DNA from: Pegea sp. RAD2-039
Taxonomy: Eukaryota; Chordata; Thaliacea; Salpida; Salpidae
DNA: 64,000 nt
Direction: 5' to 3'
NCBI GenBank assembly: GCA_034620365.1
Contig: JAQGEQ010000007.1
Span: 186,001 to 250,000 of the forward strand
Position numbers and translations under genes: made by a program
Part shown: piece after piece, positions 38,101 through 49,796 of the stretch
Layout of the letters: every line of letters begins with the position of its first letter
Position numbering within the stretch: the first letter of the stretch is position 1
Notes under the pieces: generated by a model
Seen by the model: only the letters and a program-made list of their open reading frames with translations
Databases searched by the model: none
Told to the model about the DNA's origin: nothing

Positions 38101-39176
38101 CTGGACGTGAAGTTGTTTCCATGGTAACAAGAGACTTTGATGAATTAATTTGCATAAAAATTGATTTAAAAACAGATTTGTGGTATCGAGGATTGTGAAT
38201 CTTGGAGCTCTTGGTCGAGTTGGAGTTTGTGTGGTGAAAGATGCGACTCCAAAAAACAGAAGACTCGAGATTGTTTGAGAGGAAGAATCGGAGATCCTGG
38301 ATGCAGAGGGAGCTGGAAGTTAGATGAGTTTTGTTATCCAGGTAAGATCTGAAGATGAATTTCCAAACAATCTTTCATCTTTTCAAATTAGATGTTTGTG
38401 AGTCTTTGTACCCCTGGAGTGAATGGGGATCTTGCTCTGTGTCTTGTGGATCAGGACAACAGAAATCAGTTCAAAGATGTTCTTCGATGTCTTCTTGTAT
38501 AGTTGCTACGAAGATTCGGAGTTGTAGCATCAACTCTTGTTCTTGTAATCTTATATTTGTTCACTTAATCTTCAACTTTAGCTTTCATCATCTTTTCTAG
38601 CTTCTGATTGGCTAACATGGAGCACGTGGTCAGATTGTGATGAAATTTGTGGAAAAGGTTTTCGGAAACGAAACAGGTTTGATCTGGAATTTGATTTTCG
38701 TTTAATTTGACAAATTTGTGTCTTGCAGAAGATGTAGATCCGGAAGATTTTGTGTTGGAAATGATTTAGAGGAAGAATCGTGTCAAGGAGCTGTTTGTGA
38801 TGATGATTCTTGTTTTCATTTAAATAATTTGAATCCGATAAATTTTTGCATTAATCAAATATCAAAATGTTCTTCTAGTACTACAATAAGATCTTTGTGT
38901 TCAAGAACATGTTGCCAATACGATAAAAGTAAAATATATTTCTATTTTTTAGATAAAAACAAAATAATAATGATTTGTAAAAAATGAAATTAAAGTTTTA
39001 GTTTAAATATTCAATTTTTAATAATTAAAATAATTTGTTTTAATTTAACAGCTTTAGAAGAAGGTGTTTGTATGGACCATCCTGGTTGGGCGAGTTTGTG
39101 TACAAGCTTTCCTTTTTTATGTTCAAAATTTGATATTGTGAAAACAGTTTGTAAAAAAACTTGCAAAATTTGTTAA
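35124..39176 (+). CDS. Secreted modular protein: ShKT, EGF, cbEGF, inactive trypsin-like, six TSP1, two ShKT
   Basis: Nineteen exons from ATG 35124 to TAA 39174-39176; lengths sum to 2397 nt (798 aa). Order: signal peptide (FFIIGVIFLVTLSKG); ShKT about 25-55 (YCQIEFYKKFCPKTCGAC); EGF about 66-100; Ca-binding EGF from DIDECLSSPCENG; trypsin-like domain about 165-405; six TSP1 modules about 415-715 (WSEWGPWGVCSVTCGDG, WSEWGSCSVSCGSG); two C-terminal ShKT modules ending KTVCKKTCKIC. In the S1 domain His is kept (LLPAHSF, about 205) and Asp is kept (NNDIALI, about 251), but the Ser motif GDSGGP reads GEIGGA, so catalytic Ser is Ile (about 349). Both Cys flanking the His site are also lost. It should be an extracellular non-catalytic protease homolog. 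One join is uncertain: reading from the second EGF into the protease needs a 47-nt intron 36396-36442 with a weak donor, otherwise a frameshift near 36400. Confidence 0.85.
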
Positions 39177-39209
39177 AAGATTTTAAAAAAAACTTTTAAA
39201 GTAATCTGA

Positions 39210-39215
39210 AATAAA
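39210..39215 (+). terminator. Poly(A) signal of the modular protease-homolog gene
   Basis: AATAAA 34 nt after the stop codon. Confidence 0.65.
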
Positions 39216-39927
39216 TTTTATTTGTTAAATGAAAAAGTAAAAAAATAAAATTATTCTCAAAAAAGATTTGGAAACATTGATTTTTTGAATTGTAAATTCA
39301 TATTATTTATTAGAAGTTTATTCCAGTTTCAAGTAATTTAGTGAAAATATCTTTCATAAGATCTAATATTAAGTTTTCCTAAATTTAGATATTCTGAGTT
39401 TTAGTATCAAAAAGCTTTTTAAGTAAAAAGCTGTAATCAAATTACAATTTTTGAAAAATTATTAAAAAAATTAATTTATATAAATTTTTGTAAATTTAAA
39501 AATTGTAAAACTGATTAAACCAAATTGTTTGAAAATTGAAACAACATTTTATTAATTCTTTTCGATTGTAAAAAGACACAAAGTTTCTAATTATCAATAT
39601 AAATACAAATTTGCAGTTCATGAATTTTTTCTAAAAGTAAAAGTCAAGTTTTTAAACATTCTTTTAAAAAAAACTCTAAAAAAAATTTAAAAGAAATTTG
39701 AAGTTTAAATCCAATTTATAAAGAATTTAATTAAAATACTAAAAAGTTTTTAAACAAAAACTTTAATGAATTGTCGGAGACAATAAAAAAACGACACAAA
39801 CTCGACAAACGCTTTTATGCTGATGTTACAAGAAAGACTACCGAAGAATCTGGAAGACGTGACGTCATTGAAACGCGCTTTCCATCAAACAAGTCTACTA
39901 AAAAAGATCAGATTGATCTTCAGATAA
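39216..39927. other. Convergent 3' intergenic region
   Basis: Separates the convergent 3' ends of the modular protein (+) and SBSPON (minus). AT-rich; holds one perfect TGACGTCA at 39860-39867 and no gene. Confidence 0.5.
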
Positions 39928-42900
39928 TTAAACGAAGATAAAGTTCTCTCCGTGTTTTCCTTCACAAGTACAATTCTGCGAAACTCTTCCGCCTCCATTC
40001 CATTTTCCATAACAAGGTCTTCCTTCTAAAGATCTCCAATTACTATCAATGTCTTCATATGCTCCTAAAATGATGACGTCATAAGACATTCTTAAGATAG
40101 CGAGGTACTAACCAGTACAAAATCCTTTTTCATTCATTGCTACATCATGACATTCAAGACACACAAGAGAGCCAACATCAAGTACATGAAAAGGAGAGGC
40201 ATATTTACAGCTCCAAGAAAGATCAGTGATTTTATAGTGGATGCAATAGCTAAAAGATTATTTCATGAAATTGATTAAAAGATTTATAAAAAAAATTTTC
40301 ATAAAATAATTAATTTAAAAATTATAAAATAGAAATATCAGAAATTAAGATGTTTTGTAAATTTGTATTTTGTGTTTTAGAATGAAAATATAAAATTATT
40401 GCATTTTTCTTTCAAATTAATTTAATATTGAACAAATTTCATTTTTAGAAATTAATTGAAAAAAGTTCATTTTTTAGCTACTTAATTTTGTAGAACAAAA
40501 ATTGAAGAAAATTATTTAATTTTAAAACTGAAAGAAGAAAGATTTTGATTTATTTATTATTGCTTACAGAAAAATTGATAATAATCATTATTATCTGATA
40601 ATTATCATCTGATTTTATAAATATTATTTTCTTTATTATTACAAATCAAGGCCAATTTTCTAAATATTTTAAATCTAGTTTTTTTATCTTGAATCTAGTT
40701 AATGGTTTATTTGGAAAACAACAAAAATTAGATAAATATTTTAAATGATAATTATCAAATAATAATTTAATTAAAAACAACTTTCTGAACGTTTTAATAA
40801 AAATAAAATTTTTTTTTGATAAAATATAAGTTTCTAGAAAAAATATTTTGATATTTAAATTCTACCTTGGTCTGATAAAACGATCTACAACAACTTGCCG
40901 TTGGTAATAGTCTTCAATATTTCTTTTACTGTTGTAATAAGCTGGTAAAATCTGTGCAGTTTCTATAAATAAAATTCAAAGGTATAAAAATTATAATTCT
41001 TAATAAAATTATCAATTTAAAATTTAATTATAATATTCAAATTTTTGTAATTAAAAATTAATGTTTTTGATTATTACGTCATAATTAATGAATATACTTT
41101 GAAACAATTTTAAATTAAACTTTTAAAAAGTTAATTTAAAAAAATGGAAAGAAAAAAACCCAGAAAGAAAAATACTGAAAGAAAAAATATAAAAAAAGAT
41201 ATAAAGATAAAGAAGATTGAAAGCAGAGATGCTGAAGATTTTGCAAATGGATGTCCATCAGTGATGATTATGTTAGAAAATGAGAAGAAATATATTTTTA
41301 AAGATGTTTTTCATCGTAAAGATTTAATTGAATTCCAAAAGAGAAAATTTCAAATTGAAGAAGAAAGAAAATTAATTCGTGAAAAATTCCAAAGAAATTT
41401 TGATCAGTTTTTAGAAGCTGAAACAAAGAAAAAAAAGAAAGAAAAGAAAAATCAGATTTCTTGAAACAAATTTGAATATTTGTAAAAAATCATCAAATTT
41501 TTCAAATAATTGAAATAAAGAAATTTTTGAGTTATTTCATTGGTTTTATCAATTAATATTTTTTAACTTGTCTAAAATAGTTACTTTTTTGAGGTTTGTA
41601 AACATTTTCTAATTTAATGATATTGACAAAATATAAAAACTATTAAATATCCAATTTTTCGGTAAGTTAATAATTAACTTAACAAATTTTTAAATAAAAA
41701 TTCTTTTTAACTTTTCTTATTTTGACATTGATTCAAGTCGTCACACATGACTGACTTCTGTAAGCAAAAACTCAAGCGCCAAAAATGAGTTATAAACATC
41801 CGGGAAAGTGTTTCCAAATATTTATAATATAGATCCTAAAGTTATTTAAACAATTCAGAGTTAAATTTGTAATTACCGAAGTTCCTACATCTTGGATCAT
41901 TGTGATAACATCCTCTGGTTTGCCTTCGAGGTCCACAAGGAGTTCCTCCGTTTTCCGAATAAGACTCGATCCGTCTACGTCTTTCAGAACTCCCGCTACC
42001 ACACCTCGCGTTACAATCGCTCCAAGACTCCCAGTTTGACATCACACAATCTTTAGCTGTTAAAAAGTTGAAAATACTTTGTTTTTGTAGAAAATTTATC
42101 TTCGAATTTTTTGGAAGTAATTATTATAATGACTCAGACTCAAAAAACAAAGTTTCTATTGTTCGTTTCAGACAAAGATTTTCAAAACTGTTCAAAGCCT
42201 GCATTGATTAGTTGAAGCAAAAGAAAGTTTCGCGTTTAAATGGATTTATCAAATCTTCGACTTTTGTATTTTATTTTTATCTGTTTTATAGTCTTACAGG
42301 ATTAAAAAACAGAATTTTGAACTTCAAGTTTAAATAACAGATTCTAAAGGAACTGCTTTAAGAAATATTTAAACTTGAGATAGTATTTATCTCTTTTATC
42401 GCTTGTTACTCCTAGCTGACTATCGCCAGACAATAATTTGATTCGAAGTCAAGCGAGAAGAAAACATTTTTGTTTAGACTTTATCATTTAGATCAAAACT
42501 TGTAAATTTCAGATTTAAAAATTATATAAATTATTATATAGATTTAAACTGTTTAAAGAAAATTATGATTTTTAAGATAAATAATTTTTGAAATAAGACT
42601 TTTTTTTTAAGTTTTTAAAATAAACTTTTATAAAAGAATAAAAATGATTTTTCACTTACTGAGTTTTACTAATTTGAAGTTTAAACAATTGTAAAAATTT
42701 CACGACAGATTTAATTTTGTATTTATATAATCATTTTTTTTAATTTTAAGTTTAAACTAAAAACTTTTTAAATCATTAATTTGTAAAAAATTTAATTTTT
42801 GTATAAAATTTGAAAGTGTTGACAAACGAGATTTTTAATATTTTTTCCTGAACTCAAATTCACGAAATAATTTGGTTTTTATCAAAATATTCTAACTTTT

Positions 42901-45900
42901 AATTTGCAACAAATGAAAATTCAAGTCTGTTCTCTTTGGAAAAATACTTTTTTAAAGTTATTAAAAGGAATCTTTTTTATTTATCAAATATTCACTTTCT
43001 TCAAACCAATTTTAATTTTTAGCTTTGAAACCCTGAATATTAAAAATTTCTTCACAAATTTCTTTCAACAAATTTTATTTTTGAAGTTATTAGTTTAAAA
43101 AATGTTGTTGCTAAGAAATATTTTGAATTTAGAACTGAAATAATTTGAAATTGCTCTGACAAGATCAAAGCAAAAATTGCAACCCAAAAATTGAATTGAA
43201 TTACTTGTATGCTTGATGTTATATTAACAAAATAATTCTGTTTCTTACAACAAAAATCCATTAAATTTTATATTTTTTATCTGATGATTTTCCAGTAAAT
43301 TTTAATATAAAACAAAAACCAGAAAAATACTTTTTTATTCAAATTATCAGTCGACTTTTTTCTTGGTAATTTTTAATTTCTAAACTGATTTTTAACTATT
43401 TGAATAAAAACAAACAAAACTTTCGATCAATCAAGATATATAGATGGTAAACAGAAAATAACTAAAAAATTTCATGATTTAGATTGATTGATCCTTTGAT
43501 CTTATGATGTCAGTTCATTTCAAGAATATTTTTTCATAAAACTTAAGAAATATAAATAACTCAAATATTTTTACAAATAAAAATCATCAAATTTTTATCA
43601 AATTTGCTTTTTGAACATTTTTTATTAGATTTTATTATTTTGGATTTTTTGTTTCATAATTTTTTGATTGCAAAAAAATAAAGTAGAGAAATTGAAATAA
43701 AATAATTTCTCATATAATCTTTCATGTAAATATTTGATAAAAGTTAGTTTTTGAAATCTACAAATAGTTTTGACATTTTTTATTAGATAAAAAATCTATG
43801 GATTTTGAGAAGATCAAATAACTATTTTATTGTGAAAACTTCTTATAAACACTTATCAAAATAAATTTAAATTTTTTTGAAATGATTCAAGATTTGATGA
43901 AAATATTTAAGTTGTAACTTCCTTAACTTCTAAAAGTCACAAAAAATTGCTGTGGTCTTTTTAACATTTCATAAATTTGTCATAAAACCTTTTTCTTTGA
44001 AAGAATTTGAAGAATTTATTTCCTCTTTAACCACCTACAACTACCACAAAAGCCAAAATCTTCAGATTAAAGAATTTGAACAAATTGTTATTAGGAAAGT
44101 AAATTTGTGGTTAATCGGAGTAAGTCATGAAAATATGTTGATATATTTAAGGATACAAAACAAACAAATAAAAATAATTGTGGGTTTTAACACCAGAGTT
44201 GTTTTTAAACTGGAAAAAATTAAATATTTTTACATAAAAAACCAACTTTTTAGTAATATTTAAAAAATTAATTTTGTTTTATTAAATACTTTAAATTATT
44301 GCTTTGTCTGATAGTTTGACATTTTAAATGATTTTTAATCTGTTTGTTTACATGTGGCACTAATTTAAAACCCAATTATTTCATACTTTTGTAAAAAAGA
44401 AACTAAAATAAAAAGAATTCTTTCAAAATTTCAAAATATTTTCGTTCAACTTGTACATTTCAAACTTAAAAAGTAACAAGTATACTATATTGTGAAGATA
44501 CCAACAAGAAACATTTTATAAAAAGGTTTTAGAATCAATTTGTAAACTTGTTTTAAACTCTGACAGTTGTGAACAAGATTTAACTTTCAAATATTTACTT
44601 ATTTGAGATAGAACATTCAAAAGTTGATAAGAACCAACAATTTGTAAAATGATTTCAACAAAAAAATAAAAAAATATTTCAATTAATTCTTTAAAATCTG
44701 AAAGAAAGTGAAATTTTATCACTAAATTCATAATTTTTTTCGTAAAAATTATATTTTTCAATTTATACTGTTTTCGTAACAAATCATAAAATTATGAAGA
44801 TAGATATTTGTTGTTAAATAATTCAAACATTAATTCAAATCTTTTCGCTTTCTCTCAATTTTATTCAAGTATTTTTATTGAAAGTAATTTTCAGCTACAA
44901 CTTTGCGTCGTGAACTGAACAAAGACTTCTGTTTATCAAAGTTTAAAAGTTTTTGAAATCAAGTTTAAAGTAAAGAAGTGGTTTAACTCTAAAAGTTAAT
45001 TTATTTCAATAAGAAACAAAGATAAACCTTTTTATGAACATCGTATTTTTTAGATATAAAATTTATCATTAAAATATTTTGGATTTAAAAATAAATTTTC
45101 AGTTAAAACTTTGAACATTAAATAATTTTCATAAATTAAATAATTTTATTGTAAATTGTTCAATAAAAATTTTTTGGTTTCAAATTTGAATGTTAAGTGA
45201 AATAAGATTGAATCATTTTAAATAAATGAATGGTTTTTGAATTTCAATAAATTGTAATTCTATAAGTCATTATAAAGTAATATAAATTAATTGAAATTTT
45301 CAAAAATTGCCAAATAATTTTATGAGTTAGTTGAAAAAGTTGTTTAAAGTAAGAAAAAAAAATATATCTTTTAAAAAATTGTGTTTTTAGAATTGAGTAT
45401 AATTTTTTACAACTAAAACTAGAACTGATTTTAAGAAAAAACAATTTTTAGAAAATTAAAAAACTTTTTCGTAACATTTATAAAACCTACATTTTTTTTT
45501 ATAAAAATATATTTTTAAAGCACTTGAAAAAATTTCTTTAAACCAAATAGCAGTATTTTGTATCAAATAAATATTTCTTCTTTAAGCTGAGAAAACATAT
45601 AATCTTTAAACAAATTTATCTTTCAGCAAAAGTTTGAGTTAAAAAAGAACTTTTCTGTTCAAAAAAGCAAAAAAAAAAGTTTTTAAAAACTCAATTGAGA
45701 AACTTTCTCAACTCAATATGATGTCTTCTTCTAACTTTAAATATTTTCATATCTGTTTATGGCAATAAAAATTCAATTTAAATTTTAATAATATTCGTGA
45801 TTCGTTATCATTTTGTAAATTCTTTCAGCAAATCTATTTAGAATCTAACGAAAATTTTCAGCTTATAAGTTGCAACTTGAAAAATATTTTTTTTTATTTT

Positions 45901-47176
45901 GATCAATTTTGAAAATGTATTTTTCAACAAATCATAGATTTTCAGAATTTCTTTTTTAGGCAAGCATATTGGAAACTCATCTCTCTAATAATCGCAAAAA
46001 CCTAATTTGAAAATATGAAGAAAACATTTTGAACAACGATTATTGAAAAATATTTTGGACAAACTTTACAAGTGTCAACTTGAAGTACATTTAAGATGCT
46101 TTCATTATATTTCAATTTCAAAAAAAAAGTAATTCATCAAAATGACATCAAAACAAAATCTTTTAAGAAAAACTTGTTTTAATCAAACTTCAATAAAATT
46201 TTTTTTCATTTATAAATAAAGTTATCATAAAATAAACAATTTTTTCAATAACTAATCAGAGATTTTCATCAAATTTATTTAATTTTTATCTTCTGCTTTA
46301 ATTCCCTGGTTTAAACAAAAGATAAAATGTTAGGGAGCAGATAAGGACTCATTACGGAAACAGTATTTGCAGACTTGCCATCTAAATGACGTAATTGGGA
46401 CACTTATGAAAAGATAAGCTCTTACACAAATAATCTCTCTTTTTACCTTTGTGTCAGGATCAGTTTGATGAATACAATGAGACTTATTATATTGTCTAAA
46501 TCATTGATATTTTGATAAATGATAGTTTGGAAGATACAGGGAATTACGTTTTGACGTTTTTAAGTGAGTCTGTTAGTTATCAACAAAAATCTATAATCTG
46601 ATAAACATCATTTGAAAATTTTTTTCAGATTTTTATCTGATAATTTGGATTTAATTTAGCTAATGAAGATTTTTAAGGATTTAAAAAATCAACTTTTTGA
46701 TCTAAAATATTTCATTTTCTGTCTACAACTTCAAAGACTGAATTTTACAAGAAAAAAATTTCAAACATAAAAATAAGCCATTAAAGGATTTTCATCAGAT
46801 TAAGAAAGATCCTAAATTTGTAGATCTGTTTAAGTGAGGTTACGCTTTAACGAGTTTTTTGTTGATACGAATCAAAGCAGACTTGAGTGAGAAGGTTCTA
46901 GATGAACAAGTTCATCTTTCTAACAATTTTTTACAACAATAACTGACCTTTAGATCCACAAAACGCCTCATAGTCTGAACAACAATCATATGATACCAAG
47001 CAGAATTCATCACAGTAACACGCTCTTGTGTAGCGTATTCTGTTGAATCCAAATTCATATTTACAAGCATCAGAGCGCTTCCCTGGACAGCATCTTCCGA
47101 GTTTCTCACAAGATGCATCAATTGAGGAAGGGAAGAAGATCAAGAAGATCACAACAATCAATTGATGAAGATTCAT
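39928..47176 (-). CDS. SBSPON: Somatomedin B and thrombospondin type-1 domain protein (SBSPON/RPE-spondin homolog)
   Basis: Exons 47176-46948, 42056-41877, 40962-40866, 40249-40113 and 40064-39928 join in phase to 259 aa, close to the length I recall for human SBSPON (about 264). Signal peptide: LIVVIFLIFFPSSIDA. Somatomedin B module about 22-72: GRCCPGKR, CYCDEFC, SYDCCSDYEAFC. TSP1 about 79-130: NWESWSDCNARCGSGSSERR, ENGGTPCGPR. The C-terminal part has the family's own Cys pattern: YCIHYKITDL (SBSPON YCMEFKTESL), LVCLECHDVAMN (TVCVDCQPPAMNS), NWRSLEGRPCYGKW (HWQAIGNPRCQGTW) and a Cys-x-Cys before FIFV at the very end (FIFI in human). That end is diagnostic. SBSPON is a secreted extracellular-matrix protein of unclear molecular role. 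Intron 1 is 4.9 kb in a gene whose other introns are 48 to 914 nt; intron 2 contains the gene at 41144-41464. Confidence 0.93.
41144..41464 (+). CDS. Small Lys/Glu-rich protein nested in an SBSPON intron
   Basis: A 106-codon single-exon ORF starts at ATG 41144 (AAAAAAATGG context) and is followed by AATAAA at 41514-41519. It lies in intron 2 of SBSPON on the opposite strand. Composition is not random for this AT-rich DNA: a basic N-terminus (MERKKPRKKNTERKN), a central segment with NGCPSVMIMLENEKKYIFKD, then a likely helix DLIEFQKRKFQIEEERKLIR, and a Lys-rich tail. No signal peptide or membrane segment. I do not recognise the family; nuclear or cytoplasmic location is a guess from charge. Absence of introns in a region of split genes could mean a retrocopy or a compact testis-type gene. 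Confidence 0.6.
   Translation: MERKKPRKKNTERKNIKKDIKIKKIESRDAEDFANGCPSVMIMLENEKKYIFKDVFHRKDLIEFQKRKFQIEEERKLIREKFQRNFDQFLEAETKKKKKEKKNQIS
42057..46947 (-). other. Long first intron of SBSPON
   Basis: 4.9 kb of AT-rich DNA. Several open frames of 60-100 codons (for example 43952-44263) have low-complexity Phe/Lys/Asn composition without splice or domain support, and I treat them as chance. A patch at about 46330-46500 is clearly less AT-rich, with paired GATA-type sites (AGATAAG and CTTATCTT) and ATGACGTAATT. It may be an intronic enhancer. Confidence 0.5.
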
Positions 47177-49796
47177 TTTAGAAAAACAAAATTTTACTTT
47201 AAAAGATGAAAAATGATTTAGTTAAATTTTATTGGTTTAATTATTGAACAAATTTCAATTTTGTCGTAAATTGTTCCTTGATTATTTACTTTATTTGTTT
47301 GTTTAATTATTTCAACTAACGTTGTTGGCATTTATTGACAGTTTATTCAAGTTAATTTTTAATTAAACAATTTATGATACTTAAAAAAACGAAATCATTG
47401 ATTTAATTGATCTTTAAAAGAATTTAAATCTTCTTAATAGACAAAACTGAAATAAAACTAATGAATTTCAATCAATTTATCTAAAAATTTGTTTTCTAAA
47501 ACACAGAAAAATATTCAAACTAAAGTTATATCATCTTTTAGTTCAAATATAAATAATCAAATTAATTTCTAATCTTTGCTAAATTTATTCATCTCTAACT
47601 GATTTAATGTAGAATCTAAATATAACTACCCGGTCTCTAAACGGTACTTACAACCTCGAACTGATAAAGTTGAAAAAAACGCTCTCTATCAATCGCACAT
47701 ACACTCATGCACGCTTTGACTTAAGCTCGTTTGACATGGTGTGTGTGCGTGCACGCGTGTAATGTTTTGTGAAAGAGGTAAAAAAATTAATTTTTAACTT
47801 CAATAGTAAATAAGTCTGTGTGGAATTGACTGTTTTAATGTGTTATAAATTTCAATTGCTTACAATGTTTGAATTTGTTTTCAAAAATCGACAATTGTGT
47901 TAAATCAGCTTAAATTTGTTTTTAAAAGTTAAGAATAAAATAGAAATTTTGACCCCTATTGAAAAAATTATTTTTATTCATCTCATATTCAACGTAAATT
48001 AAAAAGAATTGTTAATAAATTATCTCAATTTTAATCTGAAAATTAAGCAATTATTAAAATATCAGCTTTAATAAAATCTAAATAACTTTTTGTTATTTTC
48101 ACATATAACTTGAAATAAGAAAATTTTTACTCAAATTTATTCAGTAGTAAAAAATTAGTTAAAGACTTAAAAGTGATAAAAAATAAATAAAAAAACATCA
48201 AAGCCTGATTACAGAATAAATCTTTACTGGTATTTAAAGTTTAAATTTTTCCGAATGTTTTTCAGCAATATTTCTACTTTATTTAAATATTTTTTAGGAA
48301 AGTTAAATGCATTTAGATGAATTATCTTCAAATTGTAATTATTTTGAGAACAGCTTCAATTTTTCTATAGAAGATTCAAATATTTTTGTGGATTTAAAAA
48401 TTAAATCTTGAATCTTTTTATATCAATAAAGTTCTGAAAATTCGCGAAAAATTCATTGAAAAAGTCTTAATTCGAATTTCTAACTTTTGTTAACATTTTT
48501 TAGAATTTATTTTTATCTAAATCTAAAATTTAATTCAACAATTATTTTTTATAAATTTTTTTTTATAAAAATCACAAAAAAAAAATAAATTTTTAACAAT
48601 CTGTTATTTAGAGTAACTTTTTTGTATTAAAAAATTTGTTGCAAATCTAAACTCTCAAGAAATTAAATAAAGAATTTTAAAACTGGAAACTTGTCTAGAC
48701 AACTCAGCTAATTTTTTTGATAAAAACTTTTAAATCTAAAAATTTATCTCGAAAACTTTAGATAAAAAACGAATTTGCTCTTAAATTAGCTATTTGTCAA
48801 ATCTAGATTTGACAGAAAATTTTTCTTACAAAATAGTTTTTTTGAATATCTTAGATATTTTTTTTTATGATAAAGTTATAAATTTTTTCATATTTTTATT
48901 TAGAAAAATGTTAATTCACTAATTTCAGTAAAATTGTTTATTTTTTGTCAAATTTTTTTGAAATGACTTTTTGTTAAACTATTTTATGAATCAATTAAAT
49001 CAGAATATTTGTTATTTTCTTTATAATTTCAAAATTAACAGCCTCATTAGCATAACTTGTTGAAATATTTATTAAATTTTCTTTAAAATCATTTTAATAG
49101 AAGCAAATGTCCTTTAATTACTAACAACACAATTTTGAAGTTGTCCAAAAAAAAATGTTTATCAAAAGTTGTTTTTAATTATTTCATAATAATAATTTTC
49201 GATTAACAAATATATAGAACAAATATTTTATATCTTTTAATTCTTTATATTGAATTTAATCAAAATATTATTTATTCAGTTATTCTTAAAGAAATAAACT
49301 GAAAAAATTAGAAAATGTTTTTAAAATTAACGATTGAAATTTTTTAAAATTTGATTAAATTGAAATTATATTTAATTGATGTTTAAAATTCGAAATTATA
49401 TTATTTATTTGAGTTAATTACCATTTCTTAAAACTTGTAAATATCTTACAAACAGATAAGTAATAAATTTGTAATTGTTGAGAACAAATTTTAGCAAAAT
49501 AATTAATTTTATTTTAATTTTTAAATTCAACATTTTTTGAAATTTGAGAATATCAAATCTTCAAATGTTCAGAAAAAAGTTATTAAAAGTAAAAAGTAAA
49601 TTTTAGATTCGTTTTTATTTCAGGTTTTTCACAAATAGCAAAAAAAGTTTCTTTTTTTTTAAGATAAGAAGCAGAGAAGACACAAAACAAAAGACACAAA
49701 ACAGATTTCTCAACAGTTTAAAAAAAAAACTTTCATTTTCATCAAGATTTTAAAACTCTAAAAATTATTCGAAATGATCCGAAGAATTCGAGAAAT
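47177..49796. other. Intergenic region with an alternating purine-pyrimidine tract
   Basis: Upstream of SBSPON and downstream of the STAP-like gene. Most is AT-rich. A GC-richer island at about 47630-47770 holds 22 strictly alternating purine/pyrimidine bases at 47739-47760 (GTGTGTGTGCGTGCACGCGT plus GT). This is the best promoter candidate for SBSPON. Confidence 0.5.

Noticed and set aside
43952-44263. 103-codon plus-strand frame in SBSPON intron 1
   Set aside because: No good start, Phe/Lys/Ile/Asn-rich composition expected from A/T-rich DNA, no splice or domain support.
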